Of a DNA stretch of 64,000 nucleotides, positions 1 through 8,484 are shown in pieces (the stretch's first letter is position 1; each line of letters opens with the position of its first letter). The translations under genes were made by a program, and so were the position numbers. Origin of the DNA: Geodermatophilaceae bacterium URHB0062 (GTDB lineage Bacteria; Actinomycetota; Actinomycetes; Mycobacteriales; Geodermatophilaceae); contig JHVO01000017.1 in NCBI GenBank assembly GCA_000620185.1, positions 43,656 to 107,655 on the forward strand, given 5' to 3'. Under the pieces are notes generated by a model. It was not told the DNA's origin, ran no database searches, and saw only the letters and a list, made by a program, of their open reading frames with translations.

Positions 1-2411
1 AGGACGACGATGATCCGCGGCGGCTGTGGAGTGCGGTCCTGGCCGCCCTGGCGGCGTGCCCCGACATCCCCGAGTCCGGCCGGTTGCGCAACCTCGTCGT
101 CCCACGGACGGAGGTGGGGGTCGAGTTCCTCACCGAACTCTCCGAGGCGCTGGCCACGATCCCCGCCCGCGTGCGGCTCGTACTGGACGACGCCCACCAC
201 CTCCACGGCCAGGCCACCTTGCACGGCCTGGAGTTCCTCCTGCGAGACCACCTGAGCAACGTCCGCCTCCTGCTGGCCAGCCGCTTCGACCCGGCACTCC
301 CGGTGGGTCGGCTGCGTCTGGAGGAGCGGCTCTGCGAGCTCCGCCCGGACCACCTCGCCTTCTCGGTCGGCGAGACCGAGGCGCTCGCTGGCCTGTGCGG
401 CCTGCACCTCGACCGCCGGCAGGCTGCGCTCCTGCACGCCCGCACCGACGGGTGGGTGGCGGGGATCCGCCTCGCCGCCCTGCCCCTACGTGACCACCCG
501 GCGCCCGACGACTTCATCGCCGCCTTCTCCGGGGACGAGCGTCCGGTCGCCGACTACCTCGCCGACGAGGTCTTGTCACGCCTGTCAGAAGCCGAGGGCG
601 ACCTGCTTCGCCGGATCAGCATCTGCGACCCGGTGCCGTCCGCCCTGGCCGTGGAGCTGTCCGGTCGCGCGGACGCGCCCGAGACCCTGGGCAGATTGGA
701 GCGCAGCACGGCGCTCGTCATGGCCGGCGGACCGCACCGGGACGAGTTCCGCATCCAGGAGCTGATTCGCTCCTACCTGGCGGCGGACCTTCTTCACCAC
801 GGACCCGCCCTGGCCGCTCAGCTCCACCGCCAGGCAGCCGTGTGGTGGGCCGACCGGCGGCGACCCACGGAAGCCCTGCGGCATGCTGCCCGAGCGAACG
901 ACACCGCCCTCGAGACGGAGCTGCTGCACCGGTGGGCACCCGAGCTGGTGGCGCGCGGCGAGCACATCGAGTTGCGTCGTGCGCTCGACTCGTTGCAGAC
1001 GGGCAGCACGGCTCCGGACGCGTGGTTGCCGCTGGTGTCGGCTCATATCCAGCTGGGCCGCGGGGACTGGACGGCTGCCCGGGCCGACGTCCGCCGTGCG
1101 GGAGGGCTTGGCCCCGGCGCCGGCGACCGCGACCTCACGCACTTCCGCATCGCCACCAGGCGCATGGTCGGCCTGGGCGGTTCAGCACCGGACGACTCGC
1201 CGTCATATGCCGGGGCCCCACCCGAGGACGCGGCGCTCGCTGCCCTCGTGCTCGCCGGCCGGGGCGCCGGGGAGCTCTTCTCCATGGCACCCGCCCGGTC
1301 GGCGGAGGACGACTGGCCCGCACTGTTCCGGCACCTGGAGGCTGCGCTGGTGGTGGCCAGTGAACAGCACTTCGGACTGCTCGAGGTCCAGTGCCTCTTC
1401 CTCATCGGCGCGGCGGCCCTGACCTCCGGTGACAACGGTCGCGCAAGGTCGGCGGCTGAAGCCGCGATCACCGCTGGCACTGCGGGTGGATGGCAGGACA
1501 CGCCATGGACGGCCGGTGCCCACGCCGTCCTCGCTCAGGCCTGCCTGACCGGCGCCGATCCCGCCCGAGCCCTGCAGGTCTCCTCGGACGGCCTGCGGAT
1601 CCCCTCGACGCAGGAGGATCGGGTCATCCGGTTCGCGCTGCGCTGCGCGCGAGGAGGCGCGTTGTTCGACATCGGCAACCGGCCCGCCGGTCTCCTCGAG
1701 CTGCAGGAGGCGCATGCCGGGCTGGGGGCCGAGCCGATTCCTGAATCGCTGGCCACGACGGCCGCCCTGCTCGAACACCGCATGGCACTGGTGCTCGACC
1801 TGCCGGTAGCGGCGGGCACCTCCGTCGGCCGGCTGACCGTTCGGGCCGGCGCCGATGCCGAGTTGATGCTCATGAGGGCATGGGCGGAGGCAGCCGCGGG
1901 CTCCGCCGCCTCGGCGCGCTCCGCGGTGGCGCCGCTGCTGAGCGGACAGGTGCGGCCCATCCTGCCCTCGACGATCGTGGAGGCGTGGCTCGTCGAGGTC
2001 TGGGCCGACCTGCGGCTGGGCCGGCGGTCGGCCGCCCGGCGGGCGCTGCAGGCCGCCCTGACCTGCGCCGAGCCGCTGGACGTGCTGCGGCCGTTCGCGC
2101 TCGCGGGCCAGGCCATCCGGGTGCTGCTGGTCGATCAGTTGGGTGGCAGCACGGATCCGGCAGCGTTCGCTTTCCGGTGCCTGTCCGTCCGGCCCCAGGT
2201 ACGCCGGCCACCGGCACCGCGACTGAGCGCCCGCGAGCAAGGCGTGCTCATCCAGCTCAATTCCCTGAACAACCTCGGCGAGATCGCCGACGACATGGAC
2301 GTGTCGGTGAACACGATCAAGAGCCATGTCCGGGCGATCTACGGCAAGCTCGGCGTGACCACGCGCCGCACTGCCGTGCTGACGGCGCTCGAACACGGTC
2401 TCATGACATGA
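1..2411 (+). CDS. LAL/MalT-type LuxR-family transcriptional regulator (5' end outside window)
   Basis: The reading frame is open from the first bases of the window, so the true start lies upstream; about 802 residues are visible. The first residues (DDPRRLWSAV) match an internal stretch of the next gene, which shows that the N-terminal Walker A segment is missing here. An ATPase remainder (VRLVLDDAHHLHG, Walker B-like) is followed by a long alpha-helical repeat region and a C-terminal LuxR helix-turn-helix with the core SVNTIKSHVRAIYGKLGV. Proteins of this class are ligand-responsive, ATP-binding activators, but the ligand cannot be inferred. The stop codon overlaps the next start in ATGA, so the two genes are probably translationally coupled. 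Confidence 0.9.
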   Translation, partial: DDDDPRRLWSAVLAALAACPDIPESGRLRNLVVPRTEVGVEFLTELSEALATIPARVRLVLDDAHHLHGQATLHGLEFLLRDHLSNVRLLLASRFDPALPVGRLRLEERLCELRPDHLAFSVGETEALAGLCGLHLDRRQAALLHARTDGWVAGIRLAALPLRDHPAPDDFIAAFSGDERPVADYLADEVLSRLSEAEGDLLRRISICDPVPSALAVELSGRADAPETLGRLERSTALVMAGGPHRDEFRIQELIRSYLAADLLHHGPALAAQLHRQAAVWWADRRRPTEALRHAARANDTALETELLHRWAPELVARGEHIELRRALDSLQTGSTAPDAWLPLVSAHIQLGRGDWTAARADVRRAGGLGPGAGDRDLTHFRIATRRMVGLGGSAPDDSPSYAGAPPEDAALAALVLAGRGAGELFSMAPARSAEDDWPALFRHLEAALVVASEQHFGLLEVQCLFLIGAAALTSGDNGRARSAAEAAITAGTAGGWQDTPWTAGAHAVLAQACLTGADPARALQVSSDGLRIPSTQEDRVIRFALRCARGGALFDIGNRPAGLLELQEAHAGLGAEPIPESLATTAALLEHRMALVLDLPVAAGTSVGRLTVRAGADAELMLMRAWAEAAAGSAASARSAVAPLLSGQVRPILPSTIVEAWLVEVWADLRLGRRSAARRALQAALTCAEPLDVLRPFALAGQAIRVLLVDQLGGSTDPAAFAFRCLSVRPQVRRPPAPRLSAREQGVLIQLNSLNNLGEIADDMDVSVNTIKSHVRAIYGKLGVTTRRTAVLTALEHGLMT

Positions 2412-5110
2412 GCAGCCAGGCAGCCTCCCCCTCATCCGAGCTGATGCCCGGAGGGGCCGAGCCGCTGGTTCGGCTGCGGGAGCCGCAGCCGTCGGCCCGC
2501 GATCAGGCGGTCCCGCTGCCCGTTCCGGCCAGCAAGACCGCCGTGCCCGAGTTGCCCGTCCAGTTCACGCCACGCCCGGCACTCCGGCAGTGGCTGGACG
2601 GCGCCGTCTCCGACCAGATCATCCTGGTCAGCGCTCCCGCCGGATCCGGTAAGACCCTTCTCCTCGCCGAGTGGGTACGCGAGAGCGAGATGAGGGAGAC
2701 GGCATGGGTCTCCCTGGACGCCGACGACAACGATCCACGGCGACTGTGGTCGGCCGTCACGGCGGCGCTGCTGGCCGTGCCGTCGGTGTTCCGCGACGGC
2801 CGTCTGGAACGGCTCATCCAGGACACGGACGTGCTCACGACGTCGAACCTGGTGGACGAACTGGTGGACACCCTGGACGTTCTCGACTCGCCGGTCAGGG
2901 TGGTCCTGGACGATGTGCACGAACTGACCGGCCCTGAGGTCCTGCACGACCTCAGCCAGTTGATCCGACGACGTCCCGCCGGGTTGCGGCTGGTCCTCGC
3001 CAGCAGGTCCGACCCGCCTATCTCGGTCCCACGACTCCGGCTGGAGGGCCGGCTGCACGAGGTGCGCGCCGACCGGCTGCGGTTCACACCGGACGACACG
3101 GCCGCGGTGATCAGGGACAGCGGACTGGCACTGACGCGCGCGGACATCGCAGTGCTGCACGCGCGCACAGAGGGCTGGGCCGCCGGGCTCCGGCTGGCAG
3201 TCCTCGCGCTTCGTCGCACGGAGAACACGTCTGCTTTCCTCACCGAGTTCTCCGGCGACGAGCGCTCGGTCGCCGACTACCTGACCGGTGAGATTCTCAC
3301 AAGGCTGAAGCCGGAGATGCAGGACTTCCTGCGCGCCGTGAGTCTGTGCTCCCCGTTGCCCGCGGCGCTCGCCGTCGAACTGTCCGCACGCGCCGACGCG
3401 GCGCAGATGCTCGACGACCTGCGCCAGCAGACGGCACTCGTCGAGCGCACGGCCCCGGGCCAGTACCGGATCCACGCGCTGCTCCGTTCCTACCTGGTTG
3501 CCGATCTCGCGCGCCAGCGACCGGAGACGTACCGGCTCCTGCAGGCCTCCGCCGCCCGATGGTGGTCCGCACAGCGGGAGCCGGTGCACGCGCTCCGGCA
3601 CGCCGAGCGGTCGGAGGACGGCCGGCTCATCGCCCTCCTGCTGCGCGGGTCGGGGGTGAGGCTCATGCTCAGCGGCCACCTGGGGCCGTTGCAGCGCGCG
3701 CTGGCTGCCGTGGGCGGCGACGCACGGAGAACCGACCCCCGGCTCGCGCTCATGGCGGCGATGACCCACCTCCAGGTCCGGGCCCTGCCGGCTGCCGCCG
3801 CCGAACTGCAGGACGCTCGGCTGGTGTGGCCCGAGGCTCCGGATGCCGACCTTCGCGCACTGGGAGCCAGCGTGGAACTGCTGGCGTCCGCCCTGCGGTC
3901 GGCCCCCGGCGGTCCGGCCGAGTCCACCGCTCAGGTGGAGTCGACGCAGCCCGAGATCAACGCCCTCCTGCACGCGAGCCGCGGCATCGCCGAATTCAAC
4001 CGGCCGAGAGGTGCGGATACAGACCTGGCGCGGGCCGAGCTGGAACGGGCGGTCGAGCTGGCCCGCGTCAACGATCTCGGATTCCTGGAGGTGCAGAGCC
4101 TCTCGTTCCTCGCGGACCTGGCCGCGATGCGCGGCGACCACCGCGCCGTGGCCGACCTGGCCGAGCGTGCGGTCGCGGCCGCCGCGCGACGCGGCCGCCA
4201 CCCGTCGGCGTGGACAGCCGGACCGGCGGGTGTCCTGGCCCTGGCCGAGTTGCTGAACGGCGACCCGACCGCTGCGCGTGCACGCTCGGAAGAGTCGCTC
4301 GCGGGCTGGGAGCAGCTTCCGCCGGAGTCCATGTACACGCTGCGTGCCGTGCACGGCGCCGCGCTGGCCGATCAGGGACGACACGCCGCCGGCCTGGCGG
4401 AGATGCGCGCGGCCCGTCTCGATTTCGGCGGCGCCCAGGCGCTGCCGTCCCTGTCGGCAAGTCTTGCGCTGCTCGAGCACCGCGTATCCCTGCTGGTGGG
4501 AAATGTGGGCGCCGCCGCGGAGGTCGGCACGTGGCTGACCGAGCGGATCGGCGAGACCGGCGAGACGCTGCTGCTGAGCGCCTGGAGCGAGGCCGCCGCC
4601 GGCCGGTCGCAGACAGCTCGGGCGAGGGTGGCGCCGGTGCTCCTGGGCGACATGCCGACAGTGGTGCCGTACACCGAGGTGGAGTCGCTCCTCGTGGAGT
4701 CGGAGGCGGCTCTGCAGGCCGGCGAGCAGGCAGCCGGCCGCAGGGCACTTGACCTCGCCCTACAGAAGGCAGAACCACTGAACGTCGTCCGACCGTTCGC
4801 GCTAGCCGGGCCACACAGCCTGGAGCTGCTGAGCACCGGGTCGGTCGCGCGGGCGCGCGGACCCTTCCGGGCGCGGCTCGACGCTGCCCGCGCCGCCATG
4901 ACCGTGGACGCCGCCGTGCTGCTCAGCGAGCGCGAGCTGGCCGTTCTGGCGCTGTTGCCCTCGCTGATGACCGCGCGGGAGATCGCCGCGGAATTCACGG
5001 TGTCGGTCAACACCGTCAAGACCCACATCCGGTCCATCTATGCCAAGTTGGGTGTCTCGTCGCGGCGCGAGGCCGTGCTGCGCGCGCGGGACCGCGGCCT
5101 GCTGCGGTAG
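2408..5110 (+). CDS. LAL/MalT-type LuxR-family transcriptional regulator
   Basis: This 900-residue regulator has a Walker A motif (APAGSGKT, residues 76-83), a Walker B-like VVLDDVHEL, a long helical TPR-like middle and a C-terminal LuxR helix-turn-helix (SVNTVKTHIRSIYAKLGV, roughly residues 840-900). Its full length is what is expected for a complete LAL protein. I chose the ATG at 2408 because it overlaps the upstream stop as ATGA and gives the complete ATPase. It is clearly a paralogue of the gene before it: many blocks match, including DDNDPRRLWSAV and GDERSVADYL. The pair probably arose by tandem duplication and then diverged. The target genes are unknown; the downstream membrane and sulfatase genes are only candidates. 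Confidence 0.93.
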   Translation: MSSQAASPSSELMPGGAEPLVRLREPQPSARDQAVPLPVPASKTAVPELPVQFTPRPALRQWLDGAVSDQIILVSAPAGSGKTLLLAEWVRESEMRETAWVSLDADDNDPRRLWSAVTAALLAVPSVFRDGRLERLIQDTDVLTTSNLVDELVDTLDVLDSPVRVVLDDVHELTGPEVLHDLSQLIRRRPAGLRLVLASRSDPPISVPRLRLEGRLHEVRADRLRFTPDDTAAVIRDSGLALTRADIAVLHARTEGWAAGLRLAVLALRRTENTSAFLTEFSGDERSVADYLTGEILTRLKPEMQDFLRAVSLCSPLPAALAVELSARADAAQMLDDLRQQTALVERTAPGQYRIHALLRSYLVADLARQRPETYRLLQASAARWWSAQREPVHALRHAERSEDGRLIALLLRGSGVRLMLSGHLGPLQRALAAVGGDARRTDPRLALMAAMTHLQVRALPAAAAELQDARLVWPEAPDADLRALGASVELLASALRSAPGGPAESTAQVESTQPEINALLHASRGIAEFNRPRGADTDLARAELERAVELARVNDLGFLEVQSLSFLADLAAMRGDHRAVADLAERAVAAAARRGRHPSAWTAGPAGVLALAELLNGDPTAARARSEESLAGWEQLPPESMYTLRAVHGAALADQGRHAAGLAEMRAARLDFGGAQALPSLSASLALLEHRVSLLVGNVGAAAEVGTWLTERIGETGETLLLSAWSEAAAGRSQTARARVAPVLLGDMPTVVPYTEVESLLVESEAALQAGEQAAGRRALDLALQKAEPLNVVRPFALAGPHSLELLSTGSVARARGPFRARLDAARAAMTVDAAVLLSERELAVLALLPSLMTAREIAAEFTVSVNTVKTHIRSIYAKLGVSSRREAVLRARDRGLLR

Positions 5111-5195
5111 GGCCTCACCACCGGAGGGTGAGGCGGGCGGCCGCCCCTGCGGGAACGCTGGGAAGCCACGGACCCCTCAGCCCGCGGAGGACGTC

Positions 5196-5402
5196 ATGCC
5201 GGATCGACGGTACGAGATCCGGGTGACGGGCCGTATCTCCCAGCGGGTGCGCGATGCCTTCACCGGCCTGGACGTGTCCGAGGTACCGGCGGAGACGGTG
5301 ATCTCCGGCCTGGTGCACGAGGACGACGAATTGCACGAGATCCTCGCGACCGCCCAGTCACTCGGACTGCACGTGATGTCCGTGCAGCAGGTGGCGCCCT
5401 GA
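5196..5402 (+). CDS. Small conserved protein, family unrecognised (68 aa)
   Basis: A 68-residue soluble protein starts at an ATG with GGAGG five bases upstream. No family is recognised. It is a paralogue of the 75-residue product at 7880-8107: both open with YEI/YEF, carry a G-x-IS-x-x-VR-x-AF block and end in SLGL-x-V. Predicted secondary structure would be mixed alpha/beta. Conservation between two copies in one window supports a real protein. Function unknown. Confidence 0.75.
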   Translation: MPDRRYEIRVTGRISQRVRDAFTGLDVSEVPAETVISGLVHEDDELHEILATAQSLGLHVMSVQQVAP

Positions 5403-5743
5403 CGGGCCCCGCGCATCTCGCCGGCGCACCTCCGTCCCCGCTGAATCCCGTGGCCGAGCCCCAATCTGCCGACCGAGGTGGCGATGGCCCACCCAGCCGT
5501 GCAACGGGCCACGGTCATCCCCTCCCGGGGCGTCCGGGTGCCGACCCCCTTCCGGTCGAGATCGTCGAATAGACCCTGTACAGACCTGCCGTCCGGCCCC
5601 GCGTCGTCCCTGGGCCGGAGCACCTCGATCGTCTGCGCGCCACGCCGGCGCCGGCCACGGCCGCGGTGATGGATGCACCCCCTGCGGACGATCAGCCCCA
5701 TCGCCTGATGCCCCAGCGCGTCGGAGCGGGCAAGCTGACGCCG
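5403..5743. other. Gap without a supported gene
   Basis: About 340 bases between the small protein and the next candidate gene. Frames on both strands are open only because of the high GC content; none has a convincing ribosome-binding site together with protein-like composition. No clear promoter or terminator was recognised. Confidence 0.4.
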
Positions 5744-6100
5744 ATGCATACGGATGACGGGGATCAACCCCTCGCTGGTACGCGAGACCACGGTGCAGGC
5801 GGCGCCTCACCACCCGGAGGCCGGCCCTCGGTGCCGGAAACGCGGGGAAGACGTGTGCAACCCGACGCCAGTCTGTTCGATCGCACTCTCGCCTTCTCCG
5901 GCTCCTACGTGTCCGACGACGGACGGGTGACCATCACGCGGGTGGCGACCGGGACGTTCCAGTACTCGGCGGACCGGTTCCTCGGGCGCTGCGACATCTG
6001 CGTGCGCAGGGGGCTCGTTCCCGCCGAGGGAGAAGTCCTGGCCGACGCTCGCGCGGCCCAGCTGTTCCTGGTGGCGCACGACCACGACGCCGTGGACTGA
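5744..6100 (+). CDS. Hypothetical protein (118 aa)
   Basis: The frame is open from 5666; I chose the ATG at 5744, though it could start later because the first 45 residues are low-complexity. The C-terminal 75 residues look like real protein, with alternating beta-type sequence (SYVSDDGRVTITRVATGTF) and two cysteines in a C-x-x-C arrangement (CDIC). A structural metal site is possible but unproven. I recognise no family. It sits alone between the small 68-residue protein and the YihY-like gene. Confidence 0.45.
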   Translation: MHTDDGDQPLAGTRDHGAGGASPPGGRPSVPETRGRRVQPDASLFDRTLAFSGSYVSDDGRVTITRVATGTFQYSADRFLGRCDICVRRGLVPAEGEVLADARAAQLFLVAHDHDAVD

Positions 6101-6422
6101 CCAGACCGGGTCCGCGCACCGCCGAGTCGGCGAACCCGGCGCGGGAAACGCCCGGGACGATCGAGTCGGTTGCCCTCCGACCGCCCGGGCGGCTCACCTT
6201 CCCCGGATGAGGGCTGTCCCAGCCGGGCCATGCCGCCGCGCCCGGCCGGTGGCGCCCCGGACTCCGAACGCGACATCGTGGTCGTCCCGATCGGTCCTCC
6301 CGAAGTGACCGCAGCGCTGGGCGCGGACGTTCGGCACACGCTCGTGCTCACGGGCGTGACGACCGGGCAACCGGCTCAGCTCATCCGTCAGGGTTGAGGC
6401 GAACGCGGACCCGCGTCGACCG
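6101..6422. other. Gap with only a weak ORF
   Basis: About 320 bases. An ATG at 6230 opens a 55-residue frame to 6397 ending in VRHTLVLTGVTTGQ, which faintly resembles a HAD-phosphatase tail. There is no ribosome-binding site and no paralogue in the window, so I do not call it a gene; it may be a remnant. Confidence 0.35.
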
Positions 6423-7346
6423 TCACGGACGCCCGTTCGCGGAGTGGGGGGCGGGCCGGCCCTCCTCAGGGATCAGCAGGGCGCGGTCGGCCGGCTCCGC
6501 GATCTCCGCCGCCCGAGCGTCGGACTCGAGGCGCCACCGTGTCCTGAACCTGCGGGCCCATGCCTCGGGCGCACGGTCGACCTCGGCGGCGACGACGGTG
6601 GCCGCGACGAGGATGAGCGCGCTGCACAGCAGCCAGCCGACCAGCGCCACCGTCACGCCGAACAGTCCGTACCGCTGGCTGTAGTTCTCCATCGCACGCG
6701 GCATGTAGACGGTGCTGGCGACGCCGTAGAGACCCGCGGTGACGGCCGTCAGCCCACCTGCGGGGAGCAAGCGCCGGAACGGCACCCGGCGGTCGAGGAG
6801 CAGCCACGGGATCGACGTCCACAGCACCAGACTGGCCAGGAGCGAGATCGGCGCACCCAGCACCCAGTCGAAGGGCAGCGCCCTGACCAGCTTCCGCAGG
6901 AGGGCGAGGAGCCCGATCTCCACCAGCAGGGCCGCCAGGCCGACGGCGGCGTACACCGAACCGCGAACGCCGGGGAGTCGGTCGAGCCGCCACGCCTGGA
7001 GGTACATCCGCTGCAGCCGCCGGGTGAGCGAGACACCCGAGAAGACCAGGAGGACGACGCTCAGCACGCCGATGGAGGCGTCGCCGGAGCGGGCGAACAG
7101 CGCGTCCACGGAGTGCGCGGCGTCGCCACGGAGTCCGAACTTGCCGATGATGGCGTTCGACACCAGGTCGCTGCGGTCAGCGGGAGCCAGGGCGGAGACC
7201 AGCAGGAGCAGCGGGATGAGGGCGGTGAACGCCTGAGCGGCCAGTGCGGTGGCCCGATCGACGCCCTGCAGGGTGAGGAACGTGCCGACGCACCGACCGG
7301 GGAAGCTCGCCTCCCACCCGCGGAACCTGCGCAGGTCGGGTCTCAG
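6423..7346 (-). CDS. YihY/BrkB-family inner membrane protein
   Basis: A multi-pass membrane protein of about 307 residues with the YihY/BrkB arrangement: an amphipathic N-terminus (FLTLQGVDRATALAAQAFTA) and about six hydrophobic segments, including LGVTVALVGWLL-type helices near the end. The C-terminus is a charged tail. The usual reading would start far upstream at 7574, but that portion (residues 1-76) overlaps the dead SHOCT gene and is arginine-rich, unlike protein. The only well-placed ribosome-binding site, AAAGGAG at 7354-7360, lies seven bases before CTG at 7346, so I propose a CTG start. Function of the family in actinobacteria is not settled. Confidence 0.82.
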   Translation of the reverse strand: MRPDLRRFRGWEASFPGRCVGTFLTLQGVDRATALAAQAFTALIPLLLLVSALAPADRSDLVSNAIIGKFGLRGDAAHSVDALFARSGDASIGVLSVVLLVFSGVSLTRRLQRMYLQAWRLDRLPGVRGSVYAAVGLAALLVEIGLLALLRKLVRALPFDWVLGAPISLLASLVLWTSIPWLLLDRRVPFRRLLPAGGLTAVTAGLYGVASTVYMPRAMENYSQRYGLFGVTVALVGWLLCSALILVAATVVAAEVDRAPEAWARRFRTRWRLESDARAAEIAEPADRALLIPEEGRPAPHSANGRP

Positions 7347-7390
7347 CGTCTCGCTCCTTTCGTCTCGGCGCCGGCGCGAGGGTGCGGCCC

Positions 7391-7710
7391 TCAGACCGGG
7401 GCCTTCGGCTTCAGGACGTCGAACTCCGCCTGCGAGATGTCGCCTGCGGCGCGCGCCTGCCGTGCCTGGGCGATCTGCTCGCTCGGGCCGGTCCGCGTGG
7501 CCGCCTGCCGGATGTGGTCGTCCTGCTGCTTCGCCTCCGCGGTCTGCGGACGTCGCGCTCGGCCATGCCGTCACCTCGCGTGAAGAGGTAGATCAGCGGG
7601 AAGAAGATCAATGCCACGTCCAGGTTCCCTTCCGGGCCCGAGACGGTCCGGTCCCGAACGACGTCCCAGAACTACTTCGCACCACCTTGGAAGAAGAGTC
7701 GATCGGTCAC
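7391..7710 (-). pseudogene. Decayed SHOCT-domain small membrane protein gene
   Basis: Translation from GTG at 7710 gives MTDRLFFQGGAK, then a TAG (7672-7674), then continues in frame as FWDVVRDRTVSG and a membrane segment ALIFFPLIYLF. Near 7543-7549 the frame shifts by one base. The shifted frame then reads QAATRTGPSEQIAQ and ends in DISQAEFDVLKPKAPV before a TGA at 7391, which is a typical SHOCT tail (short C-terminal domain). Stop plus frameshift imply an inactivated gene of about 106 codons, unless both are sequencing errors. It lies immediately upstream of the YihY-like gene, in the same direction. Confidence 0.72.
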
Positions 7711-7879
7711 GTCGAGCCTGGGGCCATGCCGGGCTGAGCACCTCACCTGCGCGGGATGAGCGGACGCCCGCTCCTCGTCTCGACCGCCGTCGGGCGGTCC
7801 GAGTCGGCACCCGCATGCGACCGGTTGCTCCGCCGCCACCCTGCCGACGGGGCAGTGCTCCCCCAGCGGGGCGAACCGC

Positions 7880-8107
7880 TCACGACGACGGGGACCGTCT
7901 ACCGGCGGCGACCCGGTGGGCGCAGACGACGACCAGTCCCAGCGAACGGAACTGGGCCATCATCCCGAGCAGGTGCGACTCGTCGATGACCGTGCCGAAG
8001 AGCCGCGCACCCGCCGGCAGCTCCTCGATGGTCATGTCGCAGAACGCCTCACGCACCTGCTCCGATATCCACCCGTCGACCTCGAACTCGTACGTCGTCG
8101 CCACCAT
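7880..8107 (-). CDS. Small conserved protein, paralogue of the 68-aa protein at 5196
   Basis: A 75-residue protein whose ATG at 8107 is preceded by AAGGAGGT at ideal spacing, one of the best ribosome-binding sites in the window. It aligns along its length with the product at 5196-5402 (YEFEVDGWISEQVREAF against YEIRVTGRISQRVRDAF). No function is known. The retained copies on opposite strands suggest a small regulatory or stress-associated family, which is inference only. Confidence 0.78.
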   Translation of the reverse strand: MVATTYEFEVDGWISEQVREAFCDMTIEELPAGARLFGTVIDESHLLGMMAQFRSLGLVVVCAHRVAAGRRSPSS

Positions 8108-8260
8108 CACGCACCTCCTTGCCCCGCCACGTCGACAGGCTGCCCTCGACCGGCCGTGCCGCCATCGCCCCGTTGGCGTGAACGCGGATCTTCGGCGTCC
8201 ACCATGCATGTCGGAGGATGCAACGCCCCCCAAGGGCCACGGTCGAGTGCGTGGTTGCGG

Positions 8261-8480
8261 ATGACGTCTGCACCGGTGGCCGACCGGGGGCGCATCGGAC
8301 GGGCGATCGCCGGAACCATGCTGCGGTCGGGTGGATCGGTCATCGTGCTGCTCGTCGTCTACTACGCGGCACCCCTCGACCGTCCCGTCGACCGCCGGCA
8401 CCGCCCTGCTGTTCGCCGGGGCCCTCATGCTCTTCGGAGTGACCGTGGCGCTCGAGGTGCGGGGCATGCCTGTGACAGCA
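8261..8480 (+). pseudogene. Remnant of a two-TM potassium/ion-channel gene
   Basis: From ATG 8261 the product begins with a basic segment and a first membrane helix (GGSVIVLLVVYYAAPLDRP), a pattern I recognise from actinobacterial two-TM ion channels. Around 8371-8400 the frame shifts; the +1 frame continues with a second helix (TALLFAGALMLFGVTVALEV). The pore loop and the rest of the channel are absent, because the next gene begins converging at about 8485. A frameshift plus loss of the 3' two-thirds implies a dead gene. The family assignment rests on the two helices and is moderate. Confidence 0.5.
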
Positions 8481-8484
8481 GGAC

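Noticed and set aside
5358..5813. Long minus-strand frames between the small protein and the 118-residue gene
   Set aside because: Composition is arginine- and glycine-rich and lacks any recognisable motif; expected in high-GC DNA.
6230..6397. A 55-residue ORF ending in a HAD-like VRHTLVLTGVTTGQ
   Set aside because: No ribosome-binding site, no paralogue and only a faint similarity; kept as a possible remnant.
7347..7574. Longer N-terminus for the YihY-like protein
   Set aside because: It is an out-of-frame reading of the SHOCT remnant, arginine-rich and without a ribosome-binding site.
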